A stretch of DNA of 64,000 nt. Origin: Petrolisthes cinctipes (Eukaryota; Arthropoda; Malacostraca; Decapoda; Porcellanidae). The notes beneath the pieces are model-generated. The model ran no database searches and was not told the origin of the DNA. It saw only the letters and a list, made by a program, of their open reading frames with translations. Shown here piece after piece: positions 22,500 through 36,225 of this stretch. How positions within the stretch are numbered: the stretch's first letter is position 1; each line of letters opens with the position of its first letter. The DNA is taken from the NCBI GenBank assembly GCA_033782935.1, contig JAWQEG010000004.1, positions 186,001-250,000 on the forward strand. The letters are read 5' to 3'. The translations under genes and the position numbers were made by a program.

Positions 22500-24992
22500 A
22501 GATATCGACTTTTTGGCACCTAAAAGATCGATTTTTAGCATGTTTTTAGCCTATATTTTGAAAATATTCTAGCACTGAGTAGGCATGTACAGATTGCTTC
22601 TGGGACCCCAAAATATTGAATTTTCGGGTGTTTTGAGCCTGAATTTGAGATATAAACGGGTACAGAAGATACAAGCACATATTGACTTTGGGCACCAAAA
22701 ATATCGATTTTCAGCATGTTTTGGGCCTGAATTTTGAAAATATTCTAGCACTGTGTAGGCATGTACAGATTGCTTCTGGGACCCCAAAATATTGAATTTT
22801 CGGGTGTTTTGAGCCTGAATTTGAGATATAAACGGGTACAGAAGATACATGCACATATTGACTTTGGGCATCTAAAATATCGATTTTCAGTATGTTTTGA
22901 GCATGTATTTTGAAAATACTCTAACATGGAGTAAGCATGTACAGATACCTTCTGGGACCTCTAAATATCGAATTTTCGGGTGTTTTGGGACTGAATTTGA
23001 GATATCGATTTTTTGGCACCTAAAATGTCGATTTTTAGCATGTTTTTAGCCTATATTTTGAAAATATTCTAGCACTGTACAGATTGCTTCTGGGACCCCA
23101 AAATATTGAATTTTCGGGTGTTTTGAGCCTGAATTTGAGATATAAACGGGTACAGAAGATACATGCACAAATTGACTTTGGGCACCAAAAATATCGATTT
23201 TCAGCATGTTTTGGGCCTGAATTTTGAAAATACTCTAACACGGAGTAGGCATGTACAGATCGCTTCTGGGACCCCAAAATATCGAATTTTCGGGTGTTTA
23301 GGGTCAGAATTTGAGATATAAACGGGTACAGAAGATGCATGCACATATCGACTTTTGGGCACCTAAAAGATCGATTTTCAGTTTTTTTTTGGCCTGTATT
23401 TTGAAAATACTCTAACACGGAGTAGGCATGTACAGATACCTTCTGGGACCTCTAAATATTGAATTTTCGGGTGTTTTGGGACTGAATTTGAGATATCGAT
23501 TTTTTGGCACCTAAAATGTCGATTTTTAGCATGTTTTAAGCCTATATTTTGAAAATATTTTAGCACTGTGTATGCATGTACAGATTGCTCCTGGGACCCC
23601 AAAATATTGAATTTTCGGGTGGTTTGAGCCTGAATTTGAGATATAAACGGGTACAGAAGATACATGCACATATTGACTTTGGGCATCTAAAATATCGATT
23701 TGCAGCATGTTTTGGGCCTGTATTTTGAAAATACTCTAACACTGAGTAGGCATGTACAGATTGCTTCTGGGACCCCAAAATATTGAATTTTCGGGTGTTT
23801 TGAGCCTGAATTTGAGATATAAACGGGTACAGAAGATACATGCACATATTGACTTTGGGCACGACAAATATCGATTTTCAGCATGTTTTGGGCCTGAATT
23901 TTGAAAATACTCTAACACGGAGTAGGCATGTACAGATCGCTTCTGGGGCCCCAAAATATCGAATTTTCGGGTGTTTAAGGCCAGAATTTGAGATATAAAC
24001 GGGTACAGAAGATGCATGCACATATCGACTTTTGGGCACCTAAAAGATCGATTTTCAGTATGTTTTTGGCTTGTATTTTGAAAATACTCTAACACGGAGT
24101 AGGCATGTACAGATACCTTCAGGGACCTCTAAATATCGAATTTTCGGGTGTTTTGGGACTGAATTTGATATATCGATTTTTTGGCACCTAAAATGTCGAT
24201 TTTTAGCATGTTTTTAGCCTATATTTTGAAAATATTCTAGCACTGTGTAGGCATGTACAGATTGCTTCTGGGACCCCAAAATATTGAATTTTCGGGTGTT
24301 TTGAGCCTGAATTTGAGATATAAACGGGTACAGAAGATACATGCACATATTGACTTTGGGCATCTAAAATATCGATTTTCAGCATGTTTTTGGCCTGTAT
24401 TTTGAAAATACTCTAACATTGAGTAGGCATGTACAGATTGCTTCTGGGACCCCAAAATATTGAATTTTCGGGTGTTTTGAGCCTGAATTTGAGATATAAA
24501 CGGGTACTGAAGATGCATGCACATATCGACTTTTGTGCACCTAAAAGATCGATTTTCAGTATGTTTTGAGCATGTATTTTGAAAATACTCTAACACGGAG
24601 TAGGCATGTACAGATCGCTTCTGGGACCCCTAAATATCGAATTTTCGGGTGTTTTGGGACTGAATTTGAGATATCGACTTTTTGGCACCTAAAATGTCGA
24701 TTTTTAGCATGTTTTTAGCCTATATTTTGAAAATATTCTAGCACTGAGTAGGCATGTACAGATTGCTTCTGGGACCCCAAAATATTGAATTTTCGGGTGT
24801 TTTGAGCCTGAATTTGAGATATAAACGGGTACAGAAGATACATGCACATAATAACTTTGGGCACCAAAAATATCGATTTTCAGCATGTTTTCGGCCTGAA
24901 TTTTGAAAATACTCTAACACGGAGTAGGCATGTACAGATCGCTTCTGGGACCCCAAAATATCGAATTTTCGGGTGTTTAGGGTCAGAATTTG
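22500..24992 (+). repeat. Segmental duplication D2, copy 1 (2,493 bp)
   Basis: This block repeats immediately downstream with a 2,493-bp offset. Shared rare variants include ATACAAGCACATA (22,669 and 25,162), CATGGAGTAAGCATG (22,926 and 25,419), GTGTATGCATG with GCTCCTGGGACC (about 23,570 and 26,063), GGGTGGTTTGAGCC, GGCTTGTATTTTG, CTTCAGGGACC and CTCTAACATTGAG. The copy has a private T-run (GTTTTTTTTTGG near 23,381) where copy 2 has the normal GTATGTTTTTGG. Confidence 0.88.
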
Positions 24993-27487
24993 AGATATCG
25001 ACTTTTTGGCACCTAAAAGATCGATTTTTAGCATGTTTTTAGCCTATATTTTGAAAATATTCTAGCACTGAGTAGGCATGTACAGATTGCTTCTGGGACC
25101 CCAAAATATTGAATTTTCGGGTGTTTTGAGCCTGAATTTGAGATATAAACGGGTACAGAAGATACAAGCACATATTGACTTTGGGCACCAAAAATATCGA
25201 TTTTCAGCATGTTTTGGGCCTGAATTTTGAAAATATTCTAGCACTGTGTAGGCATGTACAGATTGCTTCTGGGACCCCAAAATATTGAATTTTCGGGTGT
25301 TTTGAGCCTGAATTTGAGATATAAACGGGTACAGAAGATACATGCACATATTGACTTTGGGCATCTAAAATATCGATTTTCAGTATGTTTTGAGCATGTA
25401 TTTTGAAAATACTCTAACATGGAGTAAGCATGTACAGATACCTTCTGGGACCTCTAAATATCGAATTTTCGGGTGTTTTGGGACTGAATTTGAGATATCG
25501 ATTTTTTGGCACCTAAAATGTCGATTTTTAGCATGTTTTTAGCCTATATTTTGAAAATATTCTAGCACTGTACAGATTGCTTCTGGGACCCCAAAATATT
25601 GAATTTTCGGGTGTTTTGAGCCTGAATTTGAGATATAAACGGGTACAGAAGATACATGCACAAATTGACTTTGGGCACCAAAAATATCGATTTTCAGCAT
25701 GTTTTGGGCCTGAATTTTGAAAATACTCTAACACGGAGTAGGCATGTACAGATCGCTTCTGGGACCCCAAAATATCGAATTTTCGGGTGTTTAGGGTCAG
25801 AATTTGAGATATAAACGGGTACAGAAGATGCATGCACATATCGACTTTTGGGCACCTAAAAGATCGATTTTCAGTATGTTTTTGGCCTGTATTTTGAAAA
25901 TACTCTAACACGGAGTAGGCATGTACAGATACCTTCTGGGACCTCTAAATATTGAATTTTCGGGTGTTTTGGGACTGAATTTGAGATATCGATTTTTTGG
26001 CACCTAAAATGTCGATTTTTAGCATGTTTTAAGCCTATATTTTGAAAATATTTTAGCACTGTGTATGCATGTACAGATTGCTCCTGGGACCCCAAAATAT
26101 TGAATTTTCGGGTGGTTTGAGCCTGAATTTGAGATATAAACGGGTACAGAAGATACATGCACATATTGACTTTGGGCATCTAAAATATCGATTTTCAGCA
26201 TGTTTTGGGCCTGTATTTTGAAAATACTCTAACACTGAGTAGGCATGTACAGATTGCTTCTGGGACCCCAAAATATTGAATTTTCGGGTGTTTTGAGCCT
26301 GAATTTGAGATATAAACGGGTACAGAAGATACATGCACATATTGACTTTGGGCACGAAAAATATCGATTTTCAGCATGTTTTGGGCCTGAATTTTGAAAA
26401 TACTCTAACACGGAGTAGGCATGTACAGATCGCTTCTGGGGCCTCAAAATATCGAATTTTCGGGTGTTTAAGGCCAGAATTTGAGATATAAACGGGTACA
26501 GAAGATGCATGCACATATCGACTTTTGGGCACCTAAAAGATCGATTTTCAGTATGTTTTTGGCTTGTATTTTGAAAATACTCTAACACGGAGTAGGCATG
26601 TACAGATACCTTCAGGGACCTCTAAATATCGAATTTTCGGGTGTTTTGGGACTGAATTTGATATATCGATTTTTTGGCACCTAAAATGTCGATTTTTAGC
26701 ATGTTTTTAGCCTATATTTTGAAAATATTCTAGCACTGTGTAGGCATGTACAGATTGCTTCTGGGACCCCAAAATATTGAATTTTCGGGTGTTTTGAGCC
26801 TGAATTTGAGATATAAACGGGTACAGAAGATACATGCACATATTGACTTTGGGCATCTAAAATATCGATTTTCAGCATGTTTTTGGCCTGTATTTTGAAA
26901 ATACTCTAACATTGAGTAGGCATGTACAGATTGCTTCTGGGACCCCAAAATATTGAATTTTCGGGTGTTTTGAGCCTGAATTTGAGATATAAACGGGTAC
27001 TGAAGATGCATGCACATATCGACTTTTGTGCACCTAAAAGATCGATTTTCAGTATGTTTTTGAGCATGTATTTTGAAAATACTCTAACACGGAGTAGGCA
27101 TGTACAGATCGCTTCTGGGACCCCTAAATATCGAATTTTCGGGTGTTTTGGGACTGAATTTGAGATATCGACTTTTTGGCACCTAAAATGTCGATTTTTA
27201 GCATGTTTTTATCCTATATTTTGAAAATATTCTAGCACTGAGTAGGCATGTACAGATTGCTTCTGGGACCCCAAAATATTGAATTTTCGGGTGTTTTGAG
27301 CCTGAATTTGAGATATAAACGGGTACAGAAGATACATGCACATAATAACTTTGGGCACCAAAAATATCGATTTTCAGCATGTTTTGGGCCTGAATTTTGA
27401 AAATACTCTAACACGGAGTAGGCATGTACAGATCGCTTCTGGGACCCCAAAATATCGAATTTTCGGGTGTTTAGGGTCAGAATTTGA
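24993..27487 (+). repeat. Segmental duplication D2, copy 2 (about 2,494 bp)
   Basis: Second tandem copy, in direct contact with copy 1. It has one extra T near 27,058 (TATGTTTTTGAGCATG), so offsets change from 2,493 to 2,494 after that point. At its left edge, GTTTAGGGTCAGAATTTGAG (a 177-type context) runs straight into ATATCGACTTTTTGGCACC (a short-monomer context). At the matching right-hand position near 27,480 the same GGGTCAG context continues normally into ATATAAACGGG. The pair of contexts fixes the breakpoint to GAATTTGAGATAT. Confidence 0.88.
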
Positions 27488-28860
27488 GATATAAACGGGT
27501 ACAGAAGATGCATGCACATATCGACTTTTGGGCAACTAAAAGATCGATTTTCAGTATGTTTTTGGCCTGTATTTTGAAAATACTCTAACACGGAGTAGGC
27601 ATGTACAGATACCTTCTGGGACCTCTAAATATTGAATTTTCGGGTGTTTTGGGACTGAATTAAAGATATCAATTTTTTGGCACCTAAAATGTCGATTTTT
27701 AGCATGTTTTTAGCCTATATTTTGAAAATATTCTAGCACTGTGTAGGCATGTACAGATTGCTTCTGGGACCCCAAAATATTGAATTTTCGGGTGTTTTGA
27801 GCCTGAATTTGAGATATAAACGGGTACAGAAAATACATGCACATATTGACTTTGGGCATCTAAAATATCGATTTTCAGCATGTTTTGGGCCTGTATTTTG
27901 GAAATACTCTAACACTGAGTAGGCATGTACAGATTGCTTCTGGGACCCCAAAATATTGAATTATCGGGTGTTTTGAGCCTGAATTTGAGATATAAACGGG
28001 TACAAAAGATACATGCACATATTGACTTTGGGCACGAAAAATATCGATTTTCAGCATGTTTTGGGCCTGAATTTTGAAAATACTCTAACACGGAGTAGGC
28101 ATGTACAGATCGCTTCTGGGGCCCAAAAATATCGAATTTTCGGGTGTTTAAGGCCAGAATTTGAGATATAAACGGGTACAGAAGATGCATGCACATATCG
28201 ACTTTTGGGCACCTAAAAAATCGATTTTCAGTATGTTTTTGGCTTGTATTTTGAAAATACTCTAACACGGAGTAGGCATGTACAGATACCTTCAGGGACC
28301 TCTAAATATCGAATTTTCGGGTGTTTTGGGACTGAATTTGATATATCGATTTTTTGGCACCTAAAATGTCGATTTTTAGCATGTTTTTAGCCTATATTTT
28401 GAAAATATTCTAGCACTGTGTAGGCATGTACAGATTGCTTCTGGGACCCCAAAATATTGAATTTTCGGGTGTTTTGAGCCTGAATTTGAGATATAAACGG
28501 GTACAGAAGATACATGCACATATTGACTTTGGGCATCTAAAATATCGATTTTCAGCATGTTTTTGGCCTGTATTTTGAAAATACTCTAACATTGAGTAGG
28601 CATGTACAGATTGCTTCTGGGACCCCAAAATATTGAATTTTCGGGTGTTTTGAGCCTGAATTTGAGATATAAACGGGTACTGAAGATGCATGCACATATC
28701 GACTTTTGTGCACCAAAAAGATCGATTTTCAGTATGTTTTGAGCATGTATTTTGAAAATACTCTAACACGGAGTAGGCATGTACAGATCGCTTCTGGGAC
28801 CCCTAAATATCGAATTTTCGGGTGTTTTGGGACTGAATTTGAGATATCGACTTTTTGGCA
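27370..28860 (+). repeat. Further copy of the D2 core at a 1,680-bp offset
   Basis: About 1.5 kb matches 25,690-27,180 at an offset of 1,680 bp. Shared markers are GGCTTGTATTTTG, CTTCAGGGACCTCT (26,611 and 28,291), TTTGATATATCGATTTTTTG and CTCTAACATTGAGTAG. It also has private changes such as ATTAAAGATATCAATTTTT near 27,660 and ACAGAAAATACATG near 27,827. Confidence 0.8.
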
Positions 28861-28959
28861 CCTAAAAGATCGATTTTTAGCATGTTTTTAGCCTATATTT
28901 TGAAAATATTCTAGCACTGTACAGATTGCTTCTGGGACCCCAAAATATTGAATTTTCGG

Positions 28960-30440
28960 GTGTTTTGAGCCTGAATTTGAGATATAAACGGGTACAGAAG
29001 ATACATGCACAAATTGACTTTGGGCACCAAAAATATCGATTTTCAGCATGTTTTGGGCCTGAATTTTGAAAATACTCTAACACGGAGTAGGCATGTACAG
29101 ATCGCTTCTGGGACCCCAAAATATCGAATTTTCGGGTGTTTAGGGTCAGAATTTGAGATATAAACGGGTACAGAAGATGCATGCACATATCGACTTTTGG
29201 GCACCTAAAAGATCGATTTTCAGTATGTTTTTGGCCTGTATTTTGAAAAAACTCTAACACGGAGTAGGCATGTACAGATACCTTCTGGGACCTCTAAATA
29301 TTGAATTTTCGGGTGTTTTGGGACTGAATTTGAGATATCGATTTTTTGGCACCTAAAATGTCGATTTTTAGCATGTTTTTAGCCTATATTTTGAAAATAT
29401 TCTAGCACTGTGTAGGCATGTACAGATTGCTTCTGGGACCCCAAAATATTGAATTTTCGGGTGTTTTGAGCCTGAATTTGAGATGTAAACGGGTACAGAA
29501 GATACATGCACATATTGACTTTGGGCACGAAAAATATCGATTTTCAGCATGTTTTGGGCCTGTATTTTGAAAATACTCTAACACTGAGTAGGCATGTACA
29601 GATTGCTTCTGGGACCCCAAAATATTGAATTTTCGGGTGTTTTGAGCCTGAATTTGAGATATAAACGGGTACAGAAGATACATGCACATATTGACTTTGG
29701 GCACGAAAAATATCGATTTTCAGCATGTTTTGGGCCTGAATTTTGAAAATACTCTAACACGGAGTAGGCATGTACAGATCGCTTATGGGGCCCCAAAATA
29801 TCGAATTTTCAGGTGTTTAAGGCCAGAATTTGAGATATAAACGGGTACAGAAGATGCATGCACATATCGACTTTTGGGCACCTAAAAGATCGATTTTCAG
29901 TATGTTTTTGGCTTGTATTTTGAAAATACTCTAACACGGAGTAGGCATGTACAGATACCTTCAGGGACCTCTAAATATCGAATTTTCGGGTGTTTTGGGA
30001 TTGAATATGATATATCGATTTTTTGGCACCTAAAATGTCGATTTTTAGCATGTTTTTAGCCTTTATTTTGAAAATATTCTAGCACTGTGTAGGCATGTAC
30101 AGATTGCTTCTGGGACCCCAAAATATTGAATTTTCGGGTGTTTTGAGCCTGAATTTGAGATATAAACGGGTACAGAAGATACATGCACATATTGACTTTG
30201 GGCATCTAAAATATCGATTTTCAGCATGTTTTGGGCCTGTATTTTGAAAATACTCTAACATTGAGTAGGCATGTACAGATTGCTTCTGAGACCCCAAAAT
30301 ATTGAATTTTCGGGTGTTTTGAGCCTGAATTTGAGATATAAACGGGTACTGAAGATGCATGCACATATCGACTTTTGTGCACCTAAAAGATCTATTTTCA
30401 GTATGTTTTAAGCATGTATTTTGAAAATACTCTAACACGG
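28960..30440 (+). repeat. Fourth, more diverged copy of the D2 core
   Basis: The same marker set continues: GGCTTGTATTTTG near 29,910, TTCAGGGACC at 29,960 (1,669 bp after the previous copy, the difference being mainly a 10-bp deletion near 28,915), GATATATCGATTTTTTGG near 30,010 and CTCTAACATTGAG near 30,252. More private changes appear (GGGATTGAATATG, GCCTTTATTTTG). A short echo of CTTCAGGGACC with GATATATCG is found again near 35,297-35,360. Confidence 0.7.
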
Positions 30441-32709
30441 AGTAGGCATGTACAGATCGCTTCTGGGACCCCTAAATATCGAATTTTCGGGTGTTTTGGG
30501 ACTGAATTTGAGATATCGACTTTTCGGCACCTAAAAGATCGATTTTTAGCATGTTTTTAGCCTATTTTTTGAAAATATTCTAGCACTGAGTAGGCATGTA
30601 CAGATTGCTTCTGGGACCCCAAAATATTGAATTTTCGGGTGTTTTAAGCCTGAATTTGAGATATAAACGGGTACAGAAGATACATGCACATATTGACTTT
30701 GGGCACCAAAAATATCGATTTTCAGCATGTTTTGGGCCTGAATTTTGAAAATACTCTAACACGGAGTAGGCATGTACAGATCGCTTCTGGGACCCCAAAA
30801 TATCGAATTTTCGGGTGTTTTGAGCCTGAATTTGAGATATAAACGGGTACTGAAGATGCATGCACATATCGACTTTTGTGCACCTAAAAGATCGATTTTC
30901 AGTATGTTTTGAGCATGTTTTTTGAATATACTCTAACACGGAGTAGGCATGTACAGATCGCTTCTGGGACCCCTAAACATCGAATTTTCGGGTGTTTTGG
31001 GACTGAATTTGATATATCGACTTTTTGGCACCTAAAAGATCGATTTTAAGCATGTTTTTAGCCTATATTTTGAAAATATTCTAGCACGGTACAGATTGCT
31101 TCTGGGACCCCAAAATATTGAATTTTCGGGTGTTTTGAGCCTGAATTTGAGATATAAACGGGTACAGAAGATACATGCACATATTGACTTTGGGCACCAA
31201 AAATATCGATTTTCAGCATGTTTTGGGCCTGAATTTTGAAAATACTCTAATACGGAGTAGGCATGTACAGATCGCTTCTGGGACCCCAAAATATCGAATT
31301 TTCGGGTGTTTAGGGCCAGAATTTGAGATATAAACGGGTACAGAAGATGCATGCACATATCGTCTTTTGGGCACCTAAAAGATCGATTTTCAGTATGTTT
31401 TTGGCCTGTATTTTGAAAATACTCTAACACGGAGTAGGCATGTACAAATACCTTCTGGGACCTCTAAATATCGAATTTTCGGGTGTTTTGGGACTGAATT
31501 TGAGATATCGATTTTTTGGCACCTAAAATGTCGATTTTTAGCATGTTTTTAGCCTATATTTTGAAAATATTCTAGCACTGAGTAGGCATGTACAGATTGC
31601 TTCTGGGACCCCAAAATATTGAATTTTCGGGTGTTTTGAGCCTGAATTTGAGATATAAACGGGTACAGAAGATATATGCACATATTGACTTTGGGCACCA
31701 AAAATATCAATTTTCAGCATGTTTGGGGCCTGAATTTTGAAAATACTCTAACACGGAGTAGGCATGTACAGATCGCTTCTGGGACCCCAAAATATCGAAT
31801 TTTCGGGTGTTTAGGGCCAGAATTTGAGATATAAATGGGTACAGAAGATGCATGCACATATCGACTTTTGGGCACCTAAAAGATCGATTTTCAGTATGTT
31901 TTTGGCCTGTATTTTGAAAATACTCTAACACGGAGTAGGCATGTACAGATTGCTTCAGGGACCCCAAAATATTGAATTTTCGGGTGTTTTGAGATTGAAT
32001 TTGAGATATAAACGGGTACTGAAGATGCATGCACATATCGGCTTTTGTGCACCTAAAATATCGATTTTCAGTATGTTTTGAGCATGTATTTTGAAAATAC
32101 TCTAACACGAAGTAGGCATGTACAGATCGCTTCTGGGACCCCTAAATATCGAATTTTCGGGTGTTTTGGGACTGAATTTGAGATATCGACTTTTTGGCAC
32201 CTAAAAGATCGATTTTTAGCATATTTTTAGCCTATATTTTGAAAATATTCTAGCACTGTACAGATTGCTTCTGGGAACCCAAAATATTGAATTTTCGGGT
32301 GTTTTGAGCCTGAATTTGAGATATAAACGGGTACAGAAGATACATGCACATATTGACTTTATGAACCAAAAATATCGATTTTCAGCATGTTTTGGGCCTG
32401 AATTTTGAAAATACTCTAATACGGAGTAGGCATGTACAGATCGCTTCTGGGACCCCAAAATATCGAATTTTCGGGAGTTTAGGGCCAGAATTTGAGATAT
32501 AAACGGGTACAGAAGATGCATGCACATATCGACTTTTGGGCACCTAAAAGATCGATTTTCAGTATGTTTTTGGCCTGTATTTTGAAAATACTCTAACACG
32601 GAGTAGGCATGTACAGATACCTTCTGGGACCTCTAAATATCGAATTTTCGGGTGTTTTGGGACTGAATTTGAGATATCGATTTTTTGGCACCTATAATGT
32701 CGATTTTTA

Positions 32710-32730
32710 GCATGTTAAATTTTAGCCTAT
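32710..32730 (+). repeat. Short monomer with a 5-bp insertion
   Basis: Normal short monomers read GCATGTTTTTAGCC; here it reads GCATGTTAAATTTTAGCC, five bases longer. It is a private change in a single monomer, useful as an assembly or haplotype landmark. Confidence 0.8.
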
Positions 32731-35700
32731 ATTTTGAAAATATTCTAGCACTGTGTAGGCATGTACAGATTGCTTCTGGGACCCCAAAATATTGAATTTT
32801 CGGGTGTTTCGAGCCTGAATTTGAGATATAAACGGGTACAGAAGATACATGCACATATAGACTTTGGGCATCTAAAATATCGATTTTCAGCATGTTTTGG
32901 GCCTGTATTTTGAAAATACTCTAACACTGAGTAGGCATGTACAGATTGCTTCTGGGACCCCAAAATATTGAATTTTCGGGTGTTTTGAGCCTGAATTTGA
33001 GATATAAACGGGTACTGAAGATGCATGCACATATCGACTTTTGTGCACCTAAAAGATCGATTTTCAGTATGTTTTGAGCATGTATTTTAAAAATACTCTA
33101 ACACGGAGTAGGCATGTACAGATCGCTTCTGGGACCCCTAAATATCGAATTTTCGGGTGTTTTGGGACTGAATTTGAGATATCGACTTTTTGGCACCTAA
33201 AAGATCGATTTTTAGCATGTTTTTAGCCTATATTTTGAAAATATTCTAGCACTGTACAGATTGCTTCTGGGACCCCAAAATATTGAATTTTCGGGTGTTT
33301 TGAGCCTGAATTTGAGATATAAACGGGTACAGAAGATACATGCACATATTGACTTTGGGCACCAAAAATATCGATTTTCAGCATGTTTTGGGCCTGAATT
33401 TTGAAAATACTCTAACACGGAGTAGGCATGTACAGATCGCTTCTGGGACCCCAAAATATCGAATTTTCGGGTGTTTAGGGCCAGAATTTGAGATATTAAC
33501 GGATACAGAAGATGCATGCACATATCGACTTTTGTGCACCTAAAAGATCGATTTTCAGTATGTTTTTGGCCTGTATTTTGAAAATACTCTAACTCGGAGT
33601 AGGCATGTACAGATACCTTCTGGGACCTCTAACTATCGAATTTTCGGGTGTTTTGGGACTGAATTTGAGATATCGATTTTTTGGCACCTAAAATGTCGAT
33701 TTTTAGCATGTTTTTAGCCTATATTTTGAAAATATTCTAGCACTGTGTAGGCATGTACAGATTGCTTCTGGGACCCCAAAATATTGAATTTTCGGGTGTT
33801 TTGAGCCTGAATTTGAGATATAAACTTGTACAGAAGATACATGCACATATTGACTTTGGGCATCTAAAATATCGATTTTCAGCATGTTTTGGGCCTGTAT
33901 TTTGAAAATACTCTAACACTGAGTAGGCATGTACAGATCGCTTCTGGGACCCCAAAATATTGAATTTTCGGGTGTTTTGAGCCTGAATTTGAGATATAAA
34001 CGGGTACTGAAGATGCATGCACATATCGACTTTTGTGCACCTAAAAGATCGATTTTCAGTATGTTTTGAGCATGTATTTTGAAAATACTCTAACACGGAG
34101 TAGGCATGTACAGATACCTTCTGGGACCTCTAAATATCGAATTTTCGGGTGTTTTGGGACTGAATTTGAGATATCGATTTTTTGGCACCTAAAATGTCGA
34201 TTTTTAGCATGTTTTTAGCCTATATTTTGAAAATATTCCAGCACTGTGTAGGCATGTACAGATTGCTTCTGGGACCCCAAAATATTGAATTTTCGGGTGT
34301 TTTGAGCCTGAATTTGAGATATAAACGGGTACATAAGATACATGCACATATTGACTTTGGGCACCAAAAATATCAATTTTCAGCATGTTTGGGGCCTGAA
34401 TTTTGAAAATACTCTAACACGGAGTAGGCATGTACAGATCGCTTCTGGGACCCCAAAATATCGAATTTTCGGGTGTTTAGGGCCAGAATTTGAGATATAA
34501 ACGGGTACAGAAGATGCATGCACATATCGACTTTTGGGCACCTAAAAGATCGATTTTCAGTATGTTTTTGGCCTGTATTTTGAAAATACTCTAACACTGA
34601 GTAGGCATGTACAGATTGCTTCTGGGACCCCAAAATATTGAATTTTCGGGTGTTTTGAGCCTGAATTTGAGATATAAACGGGTACTGAAGATGCATGCAC
34701 ATATCTACTTTTGTGCACCTAAAAGATCGATTTTCAGTATGTTTTGAGCATGTATTTTGAAAATACTCTAACACGGAGTAGGCATGTACAGATCGCTTCT
34801 GGGACCCCTAAATATCGAATTTTCGGGTGTTTTGGGACTGAATTTGAGATATCGACTTTTTGGCACCTAAAAGATCGATTTTTAGCATGTTTTTAGCCTA
34901 TATTTTGAAAATATTCTAGCACTGAGTAGGCATGTACAGATTGCTTCTGGGACCCCAAAATATTAAATTTTCGGGTGTTTTGAGCCTGAATTTGAGATAT
35001 AAACGGGTACAGAAGATACATGCACATATTGACTTTATGCACCAAAAATATCGATTTTCAGCATGTTTTGGGCCTGAATTTTGAAAATACTCTAACACGG
35101 AGTAGGCATGTACAGATCGCTTCTGGGACCCCAAAATATCGAATTTTCGGGTGTGTAGGGCCAGAATTTGAGATATAAACGGGTACAGAAGATGCATGCA
35201 CATATCGACTTTTGGGCACCTAAAAGATCGATTTTCAGTATGTTTTTGGCCTGTATTTTGAAAATACTCTAACACGGAGTAGGCATGTACAGATACCTTC
35301 AGGGACCTCTAAATATCGAATTTTCGAGTGTTTTGGGACTGAATTTGATATATCGATTTTTTGGCACCTAAAATGTCGATTTTTAGCATGTTTTTAGCCT
35401 ATATTTTGAAAATATTCTAGCACTGTGTAGGCATGTACAGATTGCTTCTGGGACCCCAAAATATTGAATTTTCGGGTGTTTTGAGCCTGAATTTGAGATA
35501 TAAACGGGTACAGAAGATACATGCACATATTGACTTTGGGCATCTAAAATATCGATTTTCAGCATGTTTGGGCCTGTATTTTGAAAATACTCTAACACTG
35601 AGTAGGCATGTACAGATTGCTTCTGGGACCCCAAAATATTGAATTTTCGGGTGTTTTGAGCCTGAATTTGAGATATAAACGGGTACTGAAGATGCATGCA

Positions 35701-35889
35701 CATATCGACTTTTTTGCACCTAAAAGATCGATTTTCAGTATGTTTTTGAGCATGTATTTTGAAAATACTCTAACACGGAGTAGGCATGTACAGATCGCTT
35801 CTGGGACCCCAAAATATCGAATTTTCGGGTGTTTAGGGCCAGAATTTGAGATATAAACGGGTACAGAAGATGCATGCACATATCGACTT

Positions 35890-36225
35890 TTGGGAACCTA
35901 AAATATCGATTTTGAGCATGTTTTGAGCCTTTATTTTGAAAACATTCTAGCACTGAGTAGGCATGTACAGATCGTTTCTGGGACCCAAAAAATCTCGAAT
36001 TTTCGGGTGTTTAGGGCCTTAATTTGAGATATCGACTTTTTGGCACTTAAAATATCGATTTTTATCATGTTTTTAGCCTATATTTTGAAAATATTCTAGC
36101 ACTGAGTAGGCATGTACAGTTCGGTTCTGGGACCCCAAAATATCGAATTTTCGGGTTTTTTGAGCCTGAATTTGAGATATAAACGAGTATAGAAGATGCA
36201 TACACATATTGACTTTGGGCACCAA
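35890..36225 (+). repeat. Island of domain-B-like monomers inside domain A
   Basis: About two monomers here carry markers otherwise typical of domain B: GGGAACCTAAAATATCG, GATTTTGAGCATGTTTTGAG, GAAAACATTCTAGCACTGAG, GGGCCTTAATTTGAG, GTACAGTTCG and ACGAGTATAGAAGATGCATA. Domain B proper starts more than 4 kb further right. Both flanks are ordinary domain A monomers. I read this as a small conversion or insertion tract, or a relic of an older mixed array. Confidence 0.75.
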
